Positions 1 to 8,814 are shown, counted from the stretch's first letter. The stretch is DNA of 64,000 nucleotides from Magnetospirillum moscoviense (GCF_001650635.1 NZ_LWQU01000011.1:17603-81602); one strand, 5' to 3'. Numbers and translations are program-made. Notes: a model not told the origin generated them from the letters alone.

Positions 1-169
1 GTGTCGGTCGGGGGTGCGTTCGAAGGCCGCCGCCGAGTTGATGACCCAGTTGGGCCACCAGCAATGCTGGAACATCACCGACGGATTCGAAGGCCCGCTG
101 GACCCGGCCCGTCACCGCGGCGCCACCCAGGGCTGGAAGTCGGCGGGGCTGCCCTGGATTCAAGGATAA
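1..169 (+). CDS. Rhodanese-like domain protein, C-terminal fragment
   Basis: The window opens inside a gene read in frame 2, from base 2 to the TAA at 167-169. The visible 55 residues begin CRSGVRSKAAAELM. This is the rhodanese active-site loop, with the catalytic Cys followed by a six-residue loop and an amphipathic helix. The remainder (NITDGFEGPLD, then W-KSAGLPW) is typical of the end of single-domain rhodanese sulfurtransferases. Such proteins carry sulfane sulfur as a Cys persulfide; the physiological acceptor cannot be told from sequence. The start and upstream neighbours lie outside the window. Confidence 0.8.
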   Translation, partial: CRSGVRSKAAAELMTQLGHQQCWNITDGFEGPLDPARHRGATQGWKSAGLPWIQG

Positions 170-178
170 GGGTTTCCA

Positions 179-302
179 CCTAGTGTGGTGATTCCGAAGT
201 TCGCATCAAAATGCGGACATCGGAATCACCTCACAATTCAACAGATTAGTGGCCTGCTCATCCCAGAAATTCACTTGCGAATTTCTGGGGCAGGACACTA
301 GG
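179..302. repeat. MITE-like palindromic element
   Basis: A 124-bp unit has inverted termini CCTAGTGT (179-186) and ACACTAGG (295-302). Inside lie two further long hairpins. One has arms GGTGATTCCGA (187-197) and TCGGAATCACC (220-230), extended inward by a near-perfect GTTCGCAT/ATGCGGAC pair. The other has arms CCCAGAAATTC (262-272) and GAATTTCTGGG (279-289). There is no ORF. Termini containing TA suggest a non-autonomous element related to the IS630/Tc1 group, which targets TA; that relationship is inferred. It could alternatively act as a terminator for the rhodanese gene. Confidence 0.55.
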
Positions 303-416
303 TTGGATGTGGCACTTGTGCCGCACCCGACCGGCGTAAATGGGCAAAATTGTCACAAGGATTGACTTCGGGCGGCAGGGGGCGGATATCCATGAACCGC
401 GCCGCCATCCTTATTC

Positions 417-2009
417 ATGCCGAGTGGTTTTCCCGTGTCCCTGGCTCGTCCTTTCCTGATCGGCTTGTCGTTGGCCCTGGCGTCGCTTGCCTGGCCGGCG
501 TGCGCCGCCGAAACGCCCGGGGACCTGCAAAAGCGGCTGGAATCCGAGGCGGCGCCGAAAATCGGCGACCGCACCTTGGACCCTGCCCCGCTGACCGGCT
601 TCTATCGCCAGCGCGGGCACCGCCTGGCCTGGACCGAGGGCAAGGGCGAGCGGGTGGTCGGCGATATCCTGGCCGTCGCCGCCGGCGAGGGGCTGTCGGC
701 CGACAATTACGCCATTCCCGCCACCAATTCGGCGATCGACCGCGACCTGTTGATCAGCGACGCCCTGGCCCGCTTCGGCCACGACCTGGCGACCGGGCGC
801 ATCGCGCCGACCCGCTCGGTCGGCGGCATGGGGCCGGACACGCGGCCAAGCTTCGACGCCACCCGCTTCCTGATCGACCTGTCGTCCGGCAAGGATGTCG
901 CCGCCCTGCTGGAAGTGCTGCCGCCGCCCTATGCCGGCTATCAGCGCCTGAAGCTCGCGCTGGAGCATTATCGCAAGCTGGTCGCCGCCGGCGGCTGGCC
1001 TGTCATCCCGGATGGCACCTCGATCAAGGCCGAAGCCGAGGACGAGCGCCTGTTGCTGGTGCGCCGCCGCCTGATCATGACCGGCGAACTGGCCGCCGCG
1101 CACGACAAGGGCAAGCGCCTGGACAAGCCGCTTGCCGACGCGTTGAAGACCTTCCAGAACCGCCACGGTATCGAGCCCGACGGTTTCGTCGGCAAGCAGA
1201 CCCTGACCGCCTTGAACGTGCCGGCGGAAGAGCGGATGCGCCAGGTCCAGGCCAACCTGGAACGCTGGCGCTGGATGCCGCACCGGCTGGATTCGTCGCA
1301 CATCGCCGTCAATCTGCCGGCCGCGCACCTGGAACTGGTGCGCGAGGGCCGCATCGACCTGGCCATGCGCGTCGTCGTCGGCGACGTCAAAAGCCCGACA
1401 CCGACCATGGCCACCACGCTCAGTTCGGTGGTGCTGAACCCGACCTGGACGGTGCCGCCCGGCATCGCCACCAAGGAGATCCTGCCCAAGCTGCGCAAGG
1501 AACCCAACTATCTGGTGGCCAACAACATGGTCATCCTGGACGCCTTCGACGGCGATTCGGCCAAGCAGCAGGGCATCGGCATCGACTGGTCGCGGCAATC
1601 GCGCTTTCCCGGCCGACTGCGCCAGCGTCCCGGCCCCGACAACGCCCTGGGCCAGATCAAGTTCAACCTGTCCAATTCCGACGACATCTATCTGCACGAC
1701 ACCCCCAAGCGCCAGTATTTCGGCCGCATCTTCCGGGCTCTGTCGCATGGTTGCGTGCGCCTGGAACGTCCGCTGGACCTGGCCAAGTCGCTGATCGGCG
1801 GCGAGATGGCCGACAAGGTGCCCGAGCTGATCAGCGCCGCCGACACCAAGACCATCAAGCTGGACAAGGCGCTGACGGTCTATCTGATGTATTTCACCGC
1901 CTGGGCCGAAGAGGATGGCACCGTCCATTTTCGCGACGACCTTTACGGCCATGATGCCCGCCTGAAGGCCGCCCTGAAGCGCCCGGCCCGGGTGGGCCCC
2001 GCCAACTAG
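417..2009 (+). CDS. L,D-transpeptidase, YcbB-like (YkuD domain)
   Basis: This 530-aa exported protein has an N-terminal signal peptide (residues about 1-30, ending near ACAAE). A peptidoglycan-binding-like helical region follows (about 205-270: LADALKTFQNRHGIEPDGFVGKQT is split around there). The C-terminal YkuD catalytic domain carries the motif SHGCVRLERP, with catalytic Cys446 and His444. Enzymes of this family form 3-3 cross-links in peptidoglycan or attach proteins to it in the periplasm. The length fits the long YcbB/LdtD class rather than short LDTs. No good Shine-Dalgarno precedes the ATG at 417; a GTG at 435 is an alternative that also keeps the signal peptide. Confidence 0.9.
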   Translation: MPSGFPVSLARPFLIGLSLALASLAWPACAAETPGDLQKRLESEAAPKIGDRTLDPAPLTGFYRQRGHRLAWTEGKGERVVGDILAVAAGEGLSADNYAIPATNSAIDRDLLISDALARFGHDLATGRIAPTRSVGGMGPDTRPSFDATRFLIDLSSGKDVAALLEVLPPPYAGYQRLKLALEHYRKLVAAGGWPVIPDGTSIKAEAEDERLLLVRRRLIMTGELAAAHDKGKRLDKPLADALKTFQNRHGIEPDGFVGKQTLTALNVPAEERMRQVQANLERWRWMPHRLDSSHIAVNLPAAHLELVREGRIDLAMRVVVGDVKSPTPTMATTLSSVVLNPTWTVPPGIATKEILPKLRKEPNYLVANNMVILDAFDGDSAKQQGIGIDWSRQSRFPGRLRQRPGPDNALGQIKFNLSNSDDIYLHDTPKRQYFGRIFRALSHGCVRLERPLDLAKSLIGGEMADKVPELISAADTKTIKLDKALTVYLMYFTAWAEEDGTVHFRDDLYGHDARLKAALKRPARVGPAN

Positions 2010-2102
2010 ATTGTGCGCAACATCTCTAAGGTCCACACCTGAGAGGTTGACTCAGCCCCCACACTCGATGGTATGAATTTCGCCTCACCTCAGGGGGGTG
2101 TC

Positions 2103-2672
2103 ATGGGTTTCGAAGGTCAGAGCAAGGACGAAGGGACGCTATCGCGTCGTTCGTTTCTGGCGGGCGGCTTGGCCGCGATCGCCGGGGCCTGTTTGGTTTC
2201 CCCGGTGGAAGCCGCCGTCCGCGCCATGCCCGAACGCGGGCTGCATCTTTACAACATCCATACCGGCGAATGGCTGAAGACCGTCTATTGGGCGGAAGGG
2301 CGCTATCTGCCCAAGGCGCTGACGCAGGTGAACCGCATGCTGCGCGACCATCGTTCGGGTGAGACCCATCCCATGGACCCGCGCCTCTTGGACCTGATGG
2401 TCGCCGTGCACAAGAAGCTGGGCAACAAGGGCGCCATCCACATTATTTCCGGCTACCGGTCGCCGCAGACCAACGCCATTCTGGCCTCGGCCACCGACGG
2501 CGTCGCCCATGGCAGCCTGCACATGGCCGGCAAGGCGGTGGATATCCGCATGCCCGGAAAAAGCACCCGCATCGTCGGCCGCGCCGCCAAGATGCTGAAG
2601 GCCGGCGGTGTCGGCACCTATCCGGCCTCGCAATTCGTTCACATCGACACCGGCCGCGTTCGGACCTGGTAA
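2103..2672 (+). CDS. Tat-exported DUF882 / M15-like peptidase family protein
   Basis: This 189-aa protein begins with a twin-arginine signal (SRRSFLAGGLAAIAGACL), so it is probably exported folded. The body is the DUF882 (YcbK-like) domain related to M15 D,D-carboxypeptidases. Candidate zinc ligands are in HGSLHMAGKAVDIRM and FVHIDTGRVRTW, and the substrate loop is HIISGYRSPQTN. The ATG at 2103 is chosen over the in-frame ATG at 2073 because AGGGGGG (about 2091-2097) lies just before it. It follows the L,D-transpeptidase in the same direction, consistent with a shared cell-wall role. The exact peptidoglycan substrate is unknown. Confidence 0.85.
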   Translation: MGFEGQSKDEGTLSRRSFLAGGLAAIAGACLVSPVEAAVRAMPERGLHLYNIHTGEWLKTVYWAEGRYLPKALTQVNRMLRDHRSGETHPMDPRLLDLMVAVHKKLGNKGAIHIISGYRSPQTNAILASATDGVAHGSLHMAGKAVDIRMPGKSTRIVGRAAKMLKAGGVGTYPASQFVHIDTGRVRTW

Positions 2673-2748
2673 GCAATCCGGCTACCGGATTGCGCCAAGC
2701 CCGCGTGGCGTCTGAACGGCCCCGGGACGGGGCGCCAAAGGCAGAACC

Positions 2749-3411
2749 TTACCGGCCTTCCAGCAGCGGCTTCAAGCTCTCCAGCGCCTGGGCCAGCGAT
2801 TCCGCCGGAACCGAGCGCAGGTCCATTCCCATCCAGCCCGACGGCAGCTCGAAATTCTTTGGATCGACCCGGCCGATCATCAGGCGGCTCAGTTCGGTCT
2901 GGACCGGGATGTGGCGGCCGTCGGGACCGGTCAGGGTGCCGGCGGCCTTGATCATGATGCCCTCGCGGGTGAACCAGGCGTCACCGTCGAAGCGACCGCC
3001 GCGCGGCCCCTGCCCGACCACCCGGTAGCGGGTGGTCCGATGGCCGTTGACATCCTCGTCGCCCAAGGGGGTACGGCTGACGGTCAGATTGTCGATTCCA
3101 CCGGCGATGACCCCCAGGGCCCTTAGGCTAAGGCCGACATACCACTTCCCCGACGGCTTCATCATCCAGGCGGAATCGAGGTCGCGCCGGATCAGGATGG
3201 TCTGGCTGCCGCCCTTGGTCATGTAGGACCGGCGCTCGCGGCCATGCTGGTGCCACAGCAATCCGCTATAGGTGCCCTTGTCGCTGGAAACAGTGAAATC
3301 GGCCGTGTAGGACACGGCGGGATCCAGCAGGTCCAGCGCCCGCTCGGCGGCGACGGCCGGCACCGCCCCCAACGACATCAGCACACTCACCAGCACCAGC
3401 AGCCATCGCAT
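2749..3411 (-). CDS. Exported LolA-like lipoprotein-carrier-fold protein
   Basis: The 220-aa product has a clean signal peptide (MRWLLVLVSVLMSLGAVPAVAA). The mature part looks like the half-barrel fold of LolA/LolB/outer-membrane lipoprotein-sorting proteins: repeated beta-strand segments such as VSYTADFTVSSDKGTYSGLLWH, WMMKPSGKWYVGL and TTRYRVVGQG. No lipobox Cys is visible, so it should be a soluble periplasmic protein. It is a single gene, convergent with the DUF882 gene. The fold assignment is from pattern only; no ligand or partner can be named. Confidence 0.6.
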   Translation of the reverse strand: MRWLLVLVSVLMSLGAVPAVAAERALDLLDPAVSYTADFTVSSDKGTYSGLLWHQHGRERRSYMTKGGSQTILIRRDLDSAWMMKPSGKWYVGLSLRALGVIAGGIDNLTVSRTPLGDEDVNGHRTTRYRVVGQGPRGGRFDGDAWFTREGIMIKAAGTLTGPDGRHIPVQTELSRLMIGRVDPKNFELPSGWMGMDLRSVPAESLAQALESLKPLLEGR

Positions 3412-3526
3412 CGCAAATCCTTCCGAACGTCTCGGGTATTAACCCCTAGGAACCCTTTCGCATCGAGCACAGGTACGAGTACCATGTTCGACGAACTGCT
3501 TCAGCCGGAAAGGCATCCCCCCGCTC

Positions 3527-5605
3527 ATGCTCGCCCACGGCGTCGCCGACCAACTGCATATGATCGACCGTGCGGTCGCGACGCTGACGCGCGCCACCGA
3601 GGCGTTGCTGAAGGCCGCCGACGAGGTGTCGCTGCTGGAAGACATCTGCCGCATCGCCGTCGATGTCGCCGGCTACCGCCTGGCCTGGGTCGGCATGCCC
3701 GAGCACACCCCGGACAGGGAGGTGTCGGCGGTTGCCGCCGCCGGCCAGGGCCGCAGCTATCTTCAGGAAATCAGTGTGGCGTGGGATGACGGGCCGCTGG
3801 GGCGCGGGCCGGTCGGCACCGCCATTCGCACCGGCCGGACCCAGGTGGTCCGGTCCATCGAGACCCATGCCGACTTCGCCCCCTGGCGCGAGGCCGCCAG
3901 CCGCCACGGCTTTCGCGCGGTCGTGTCGCTGCCGCTGGGCGAGGTGGGCGACATCGTCGGCGCCCTGAACATCTATGCCGGGGAACCCGCCGCCTTCGAC
4001 GACGACACCGTACGCCTGCTGGAAGACGTCGCCCGCAACCTGACCTATGGCGTCCGCGCGCTTCGCATCAAGGCCGAGCACGACAAGGCGGTGCGCGACC
4101 TGGCCGAAAGCGAAGAACGCTACCGCTCGCTGGTCGAGATGACCCCCGACGCCATCCTGGTCCATTCCAAAGGCGTCATCTTGTACGCCAACCCGGCGGC
4201 CGGGCGGGTGTTCGGGGCCGAGGGCCGCCCGATGACCGGCTTGAACATCGTCGATCTGGTCCCGGCCGAAATGCGCGACACCATCGCGCGCCGCGTCGCC
4301 AACCCGCCAACCGGCCGGGTGCTGGCCGAGCATCCGATGTGCCGCATCGACGGCACCCCCTTCGACGCCGAAGTGGTCGGCAGCTCGGTGGCCTATCACG
4401 GCCACCCGGCCCGGTTCCTGGTCATCCGCGACGTCACCGAACGCCGTCAGGTGCAGGAACAATTGGTGCAGACCTCGAAGCTGGCCACCCTGGGCGAAAT
4501 GGCCGCCGGCCTGGTGCACGAATTGTCGCAGCCCCTGAACATCATCCGCCTGACCGCCGAAGGGGCGCTGCTGTTCATGGAGCGCGGCAAGGCCACGCCC
4601 GAATGGCAGGCCCAGCAATTCGAGCTGATCGCCGAGCAGTCGCAGCGCACCGCCGAGATCATCGACGATATCCGCATCTTCTCGCGCCGCGATTCGTCGC
4701 CGATCCAGGTGTTCGACGCCATCGGCGCGGTGCGGTCGGCCTTGGCGGTGCTGGAAGGCCAGATGCGGCCCGACGAAATCGAGGTCGAGACCGATCTGCC
4801 CGAGGCGATGGTGCCGGTACGCGGGCGCCGGGTCCAGCTCGAGCAGGTGATCATGAACCTGCTGTCCAACGCCCACCATGCGCTCAAGGAAAAGCAGGCC
4901 GACCAGACCGGCGGCTGGGTCGCTACCGTGGCGGTGTCGGCCAGGCGCCGCGGCGACGGGCTGGTCATCACCGTCGAGGATACCGGCCCGGGCATTCCGC
5001 CCGCGGTGCGTCCCCGTATCTTCGAACCCTTCTTCACCACCAAGGAGGCCGGACGCGGCACCGGCCTGGGCCTGTCGGTCAGCTTCGGCATCATCAACTC
5101 GATGGGCGGGCGACTGGAAATCCAGGACCGCGCCATCGGCGCCTGCTTCACCATCACGCTTCCCGTCGATGACCTGACCGGCATCGGCCACGACCCCGAA
5201 GTGGTGCCGCCCCCACAGAATCAGTTGACGGCCACCGGCCATATCATGGTGGTCGATGATGAGAAGACCGCCGCCGCCACCGTCGGGCGCTATCTCGAGG
5301 AACTGGGCCACCGCGTCACCTTGTGCACCAGCGGCAGCCAGGCCTATGAGACCTTCATGCGCGACCCGGCCGACGTGGTGATCACCGATCTGCGCATGCC
5401 GGCCGGCGGCGGCGAGCAATTGGTCGAACGGCTGCGCGATTTCGACCCGCTGTTGCCGATCATCATCGTCACCGGCCATCTGGGCGCCACCGAGCGACTG
5501 GCCGAAAACCTGCAAGACGATCGCTGCACCGTGCTGAAGAAACCGGTGGCCCTGGCCCGCCTGGGCGACATCGTCATCGACTTCCTTCAGCCGCCCGGCG
5601 AGTAG
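3527..5605 (+). CDS. GAF-PAS hybrid histidine kinase with C-terminal receiver
   Basis: This 692-aa protein has no membrane segment. Domains in order: GAF (about 20-185, ISVAWDDGPLGRGPVGTAIR typical), PAS (about 198-318), a HisKA helix with phospho-acceptor His331 in GLVHELSQPL, and an HATPase domain with N, G1 (VEDTGPGIP) and G2 (GRGTGLGLS) boxes. A receiver follows (about 575-690) with phospho-acceptor Asp621 in VITDLRMP. It is therefore a soluble, intracellular sensor kinase. A NarL-type regulator gene starts 108 bp downstream on the same strand and is the likely partner. The ligand is unknown. Confidence 0.88.
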   Translation: MLAHGVADQLHMIDRAVATLTRATEALLKAADEVSLLEDICRIAVDVAGYRLAWVGMPEHTPDREVSAVAAAGQGRSYLQEISVAWDDGPLGRGPVGTAIRTGRTQVVRSIETHADFAPWREAASRHGFRAVVSLPLGEVGDIVGALNIYAGEPAAFDDDTVRLLEDVARNLTYGVRALRIKAEHDKAVRDLAESEERYRSLVEMTPDAILVHSKGVILYANPAAGRVFGAEGRPMTGLNIVDLVPAEMRDTIARRVANPPTGRVLAEHPMCRIDGTPFDAEVVGSSVAYHGHPARFLVIRDVTERRQVQEQLVQTSKLATLGEMAAGLVHELSQPLNIIRLTAEGALLFMERGKATPEWQAQQFELIAEQSQRTAEIIDDIRIFSRRDSSPIQVFDAIGAVRSALAVLEGQMRPDEIEVETDLPEAMVPVRGRRVQLEQVIMNLLSNAHHALKEKQADQTGGWVATVAVSARRRGDGLVITVEDTGPGIPPAVRPRIFEPFFTTKEAGRGTGLGLSVSFGIINSMGGRLEIQDRAIGACFTITLPVDDLTGIGHDPEVVPPPQNQLTATGHIMVVDDEKTAAATVGRYLEELGHRVTLCTSGSQAYETFMRDPADVVITDLRMPAGGGEQLVERLRDFDPLLPIIIVTGHLGATERLAENLQDDRCTVLKKPVALARLGDIVIDFLQPPGE

Positions 5606-5713
5606 GGCCAGCCCGCCGCCAAACGCCATTCCTTTTGGTTGGCATCCCCTAAACGCCTCAGTATAGTACCGCTACGCCGTTGCCGGGTGCGACGGAAAGC
5701 GGAGGTGCGTTCC

Positions 5714-6400
5714 ATGCAAATTCTTGTCGCCGACGACCACAAGCTGGTGCGCGACGGCTTGAAGCCTTTTTTGCACGAGCTTGATCCCACCGCCGAGATT
5801 CTGGACGCCGCGACCTTGGACGAAGCCCTGACCGCCGCCGCCACGGCCGAGCATCTGGGCCTGATCCTGCTGGACCTGATGATGCCCGGCATGGACGGCT
5901 TGAAGGGGATCGAACGCGTCAAGACCAAGTATCCGTCGGTGCCGGTGGTGGTGGTGTCGGGCTTTTCCACCCGCGATCACGTCGTCGCCGCCGTCCAGGC
6001 CGGCGCCTCGGGCTTCATCCCCAAGACGGTCAGCGGCGCTGCCATGGTCAACGCCCTGCGCCTGGTCCTGTCGGGCGAGAAATACCTGCCGTCCAGCACC
6101 TTCTTCGAGACGCCGGGCGGCCTGAACGGGATGCCGCCCTCGCCCAATTTTTGCCGACCGAACGGCGTGCCCGCCCCCTTCGACAAGCTGTCCAAGCGCG
6201 AGGCGGAAATCCTGCTGCTGCTGGTCGAAGGTCGGACCAACAAGGAAATCGCCATCGCCCTGGACCTGCAGGAAATCACCATCAAGGTGCATCTGCGCAA
6301 CGTCTACCGCAAGATCGGCGCCGCCAATCGCGCCCAGGCGGTCCGCATCGCGATGTCGTCGGGATGGGCGCCGGCCCAGCCCCAGCCGATGCAGGTCTGA
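5714..6400 (+). CDS. NarL/FixJ-family response regulator
   Basis: The 228-aa product has a receiver domain (MQILVADDHKLVRDG, phospho-acceptor Asp in LILLDLMMPGMDG, conserved Lys in FIPKTVSG) and a C-terminal LuxR-type helix-turn-helix (LSKREAEILLLLVEGRTNKE). The start at 5714 is supported by GGAGG at 5701-5705 with 8-nt spacing; an in-frame upstream ATG at 5639 lacks such a site. It lies directly after the soluble hybrid kinase, which probably phosphorylates it. All receiver residues are present, unlike the regulator at 20994. Confidence 0.9.
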   Translation: MQILVADDHKLVRDGLKPFLHELDPTAEILDAATLDEALTAAATAEHLGLILLDLMMPGMDGLKGIERVKTKYPSVPVVVVSGFSTRDHVVAAVQAGASGFIPKTVSGAAMVNALRLVLSGEKYLPSSTFFETPGGLNGMPPSPNFCRPNGVPAPFDKLSKREAEILLLLVEGRTNKEIAIALDLQEITIKVHLRNVYRKIGAANRAQAVRIAMSSGWAPAQPQPMQV

Positions 6401-6478
6401 ACGGCCTTCATCCACGGCGCTTGCCTTTGGTTTCGATCTGACCGATTAATGCGCCCTTCATTCCGACGGTGAGAAGGC

Positions 6479-6985
6479 ATGGCAATCGTCTATCTGGGTC
6501 TGGGCACCAATCTGGGCGACCGCTTCGCCAACCTGAGGGCGGCCATCGACGCCCTTGAGGCGGTGGGCCGGGTCGAGGCCCGCTCGAAGGTCTACGAAAC
6601 CCAACCCCTTTACGTCACCGAGCAGCCGGCCTTCCTGAACATGGCGGTGCGCCTGTCGACCACGTTGACGCCACCGGCCTTGCTGGCCGAACTGAAGCGC
6701 CTGGAAGCCGCCATCGGCCGGGTCGCCTCGGTGCGCTATGGCCCGCGGCTGATCGACCTCGACATCTTGCTGTATGACGACATCGCGCACGACAGCCCCG
6801 ACCTTGTCATCCCGCATCCCCGCCTGACCGAACGTCATTTCGCCCTGATCCCGCTGGCCGACATCGCGGCGTCGATCGTCCACCCCATCCACCGCCAAAC
6901 CATCCGCACGCTGCTTGACGCCCTGCCCGCCGACGACGGCGTCCGCTTGGCCGACGAGATGGCGATGCGCGAGTTGGTCGCCTGA
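6479..6985 (+). CDS. folK: 2-amino-4-hydroxy-6-hydroxymethyldihydropteridine pyrophosphokinase
   Basis: This 168-aa protein matches HPPK: the N-terminal LGLGTNLGDRFANLRAA, the ETQPLYVTEQPAFLNMAV substrate loop and the signature RYGPRLIDLDILLYDD near residue 90. The enzyme pyrophosphorylates 6-hydroxymethyl-dihydropterin in folate synthesis. It is followed 18 bp later by folB, the preceding pathway step, so the two form an operon. GAGAAGG just before the ATG serves as ribosome binding site. Confidence 0.95.
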   Translation: MAIVYLGLGTNLGDRFANLRAAIDALEAVGRVEARSKVYETQPLYVTEQPAFLNMAVRLSTTLTPPALLAELKRLEAAIGRVASVRYGPRLIDLDILLYDDIAHDSPDLVIPHPRLTERHFALIPLADIAASIVHPIHRQTIRTLLDALPADDGVRLADEMAMRELVA

Positions 6986-7003
6986 CCGCAAGACGAGGAA
7001 CAG

Positions 7004-7384
7004 ATGTTCGCAAAGGGCGAAAACACCCAGCTTTACCGTATCCTGGTCCGCGACCTGGTCTTGAAGTGCTCGATCGGCATCCACGCCCATGAATTGCTGG
7101 CCCCCCAACGGGTCCGCGTCAACGTCGATATGGCGGTGTTCGAACTGGCCGGCCCGCAATCGGACGACATCGCCAACGTCGTGTCCTACGAGGACATCAT
7201 CGAAGGCATCAAGACCATGCTGGCCAACGGCCACATCAATCTGGTCGAGACCCTGGCCGACAAGATCGCCGCCCTGTGCCTGACCGACGACCGCGTCAAT
7301 TCGGTGCGGGTGCGGGTGGAAAAGCTGGACGTCTACGCCGAGGCCGCCTCGGTCGGCATCGAGATCGAACGTCGGCGCGACTGA
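7004..7384 (+). CDS. folB: Dihydroneopterin aldolase
   Basis: The 126-aa protein has the DHNA signature: an N-terminal RILVRDLVLKCSIGIHAHELLAPQRV strand-turn, the VSYEDIIEGIK segment containing the conserved Tyr, and LVETLADKIA with the conserved Glu. It cleaves 7,8-dihydroneopterin to 6-hydroxymethyl-dihydropterin plus glycolaldehyde, giving the substrate of the folK product encoded just upstream. A GACGAGGAACAG ribosome binding site precedes the ATG. The length is normal for the family. Confidence 0.93.
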   Translation: MFAKGENTQLYRILVRDLVLKCSIGIHAHELLAPQRVRVNVDMAVFELAGPQSDDIANVVSYEDIIEGIKTMLANGHINLVETLADKIAALCLTDDRVNSVRVRVEKLDVYAEAASVGIEIERRRD

Positions 7385-7401
7385 CCGACGGCTTCGCGTT
7401 T

Positions 7402-7421
7402 TCAATATGAGGATATTGACA
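7402..7421 (+). promoter_or_regulatory. Palindromic operator overlapping a -35 box
   Basis: TCAATAT-GAGG-ATATTGA (7402-7419) is a perfect 7-bp inverted repeat. The last bases form TTGACA (7416-7421), a consensus sigma-70-type -35 hexamer; the best -10 (TAAGCT, 18-bp spacing) is poor. The site sits 60 bp before a small membrane-protein ORF. A regulator binding here would occlude the promoter. The regulator is not identifiable from the window. Confidence 0.5.
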
Positions 7422-7479
7422 GGCACTACTCCTAAAGGGTAAGCTTTCACTCAGCAAACCTACACCCTAAGAGTAAGCC

Positions 7480-7671
7480 ATGCCCCAGGATGTCTCGCCG
7501 CCCGTCTCGCCCAACGGCCTCTCGGCCGACAACGCCCTTCGGGTCCTGCTGCTGACGTCGTTTTATGCCGGCGCGGTCTTTTTCGCGGTGGCGTTCTCGC
7601 CTAGCATGGGCTTTGCGCCCAATCAGCACGGTCCGCTGGCTGTCGCCAGCCAAAGCGCCGCGCTGCGCTAA
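7480..7671 (+). CDS. Small single-span membrane protein, unknown function
   Basis: This 63-codon ORF encodes one probable transmembrane helix (ALRVLLLTSFYAGAVFFAVAF) between a Pro/Ser-rich N-terminus and a short polar tail. The family is not recognised. Support comes from the upstream promoter-like TTGACA overlapping a palindrome, and from its isolated position between folB and a convergent kinase gene. The ribosome binding site is weak (AGAGTAAG). A near-repeat (CTAAAGGGTAAGC and CCCTAAGAGTAAGC) precedes the start. It could be a spurious ORF. Confidence 0.45.
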   Translation: MPQDVSPPVSPNGLSADNALRVLLLTSFYAGAVFFAVAFSPSMGFAPNQHGPLAVASQSAALR

Positions 7672-7699
7672 CCCGGACTTTTCAGGATAAGGTCGCTGA

Positions 7700-8749
7700 T
7701 CACGCCTGGGCCGCGGCGGCATCGGCCTTGACGACCCGGGCGGCCGGCAGGCGAACCACGACCTGGGTGCCGTTATTGGGGAAGCTGTCCAGCTTCAGCG
7801 ATCCGCCATGCAATTCCACCAGCCCGCGGGCGATCGGCAGACCAAGGCCGGGGCCGTCATAGCTGCGGGTATAGCTGGATTCACCGCGATCCAGCGGCCG
7901 CAACACGCGGTCGATGTCACCCGGGCGGATTCCGATGCCGGTGTCCGAGACCTCGAAGACGAAATCACCCGATTCGGCGACACGACACCTGAGTTCCACC
8001 CGGCCGCCGGCCGGGGTGTACTTGACCGCGTTGGACAGCACGTTCAGCAAGACCTGCTTGATGCGGCGGGCATCGACCCGCAACTCGGGCAGATCGGCGA
8101 TCGGTTCGACGAACAGCAGCACCCGATTGCTGTCGGCCTTGGGACGGATCAGACGGGCCACGGATTCCACCAATTCCGACGGATGGACTTGTTCCTCGCG
8201 CAGATCGACGCGGCCCGATTCGATTTGCGACACATCCATGATGTCGTCGATCAATTGCAGAAGATGCTGCCCGGATTCCTCGATGCCGGCGGCATATTCG
8301 CGATAGCGCGCGCTGCCCAGCGGCCCCAGCATCTCGTTGCGCATGACCTGCGAGAAGCCAATCACCGCATTCAACGGCGTCCGTAATTCGTGACTGATAT
8401 TGGCCAGGAACTCGGTCTTGGCCTGGCTGGACCGTTCGACCTCGCGCTTGGCCTCGGCCAGTTCCTCGGCCAGGATTATCTTGGTGGTGAAGGACCGGGC
8501 CAGCAATCCCACCCCCATGGCCACCAGCGCCGAGATGGCCAGCAAGATGAGTTCCGACATCTCGTCTATCGGGCGGCCGGCCAGCCAATCGAGCAACGCA
8601 TGGACCCGGCGCCACACCATCAGGATCATGCCGGCGCTCAACACCAGCCAGCCCAGACTCCAGCCATCGCGACGGGCGATGCCCAGGGCCACAAGGGCTG
8701 CTGCAATTTGCAGCGAAATCGACAGGCCTAGTACGGCAAGCATGGACAC
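7700..8749 (-). CDS. Membrane-anchored sensor histidine kinase
   Basis: The 349-aa protein has three hydrophobic segments in the first 90 residues (MLAVLGLSISLQIAAALVAL, LGWLVLSAGMILMVW, LILLAISALVAMGVGLLA) and no large periplasmic domain. A HisKA domain with phospho-acceptor His120 ([17 protein letters not shown]) and an HATPase domain with N box, DTGIGI and GPGLGLPIARGL follow. It senses from within the membrane or cytoplasm. The kinase core resembles that of the NIT/PAS kinase at 54422 (same NEMLGPLG-type segment). No regulator gene is adjacent. ATGs at 8749 and 8743 are equally possible starts. Confidence 0.85.
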   Translation of the reverse strand: MSMLAVLGLSISLQIAAALVALGIARRDGWSLGWLVLSAGMILMVWRRVHALLDWLAGRPIDEMSELILLAISALVAMGVGLLARSFTTKIILAEELAEAKREVERSSQAKTEFLANISHELRTPLNAVIGFSQVMRNEMLGPLGSARYREYAAGIEESGQHLLQLIDDIMDVSQIESGRVDLREEQVHPSELVESVARLIRPKADSNRVLLFVEPIADLPELRVDARRIKQVLLNVLSNAVKYTPAGGRVELRCRVAESGDFVFEVSDTGIGIRPGDIDRVLRPLDRGESSYTRSYDGPGLGLPIARGLVELHGGSLKLDSFPNNGTQVVVRLPAARVVKADAAAAQA

Positions 8750-8814
8750 CCCACTGGCGCGGTTCCACTGTTACTATGGGCGGCCCACCCTAACTCAACA
8801 CCCCATACACACGG

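Noticed and set aside
1..183. Frame-1 ORF of 60 codons at the window start
   Set aside because: Frame 2 over the same bases encodes a clear rhodanese active-site end, so the frame-1 ORF is a shadow.
411..2036. Long minus-strand ORF opposite the L,D-transpeptidase
   Set aside because: It mirrors the codon structure of the real gene, has no recognisable domain, and is typical of antisense frames in GC-rich DNA.
3446..5629. 727-codon antisense ORF opposite the hybrid kinase
   Set aside because: The plus strand carries complete GAF, PAS, kinase and receiver motifs; the antisense product is low complexity.
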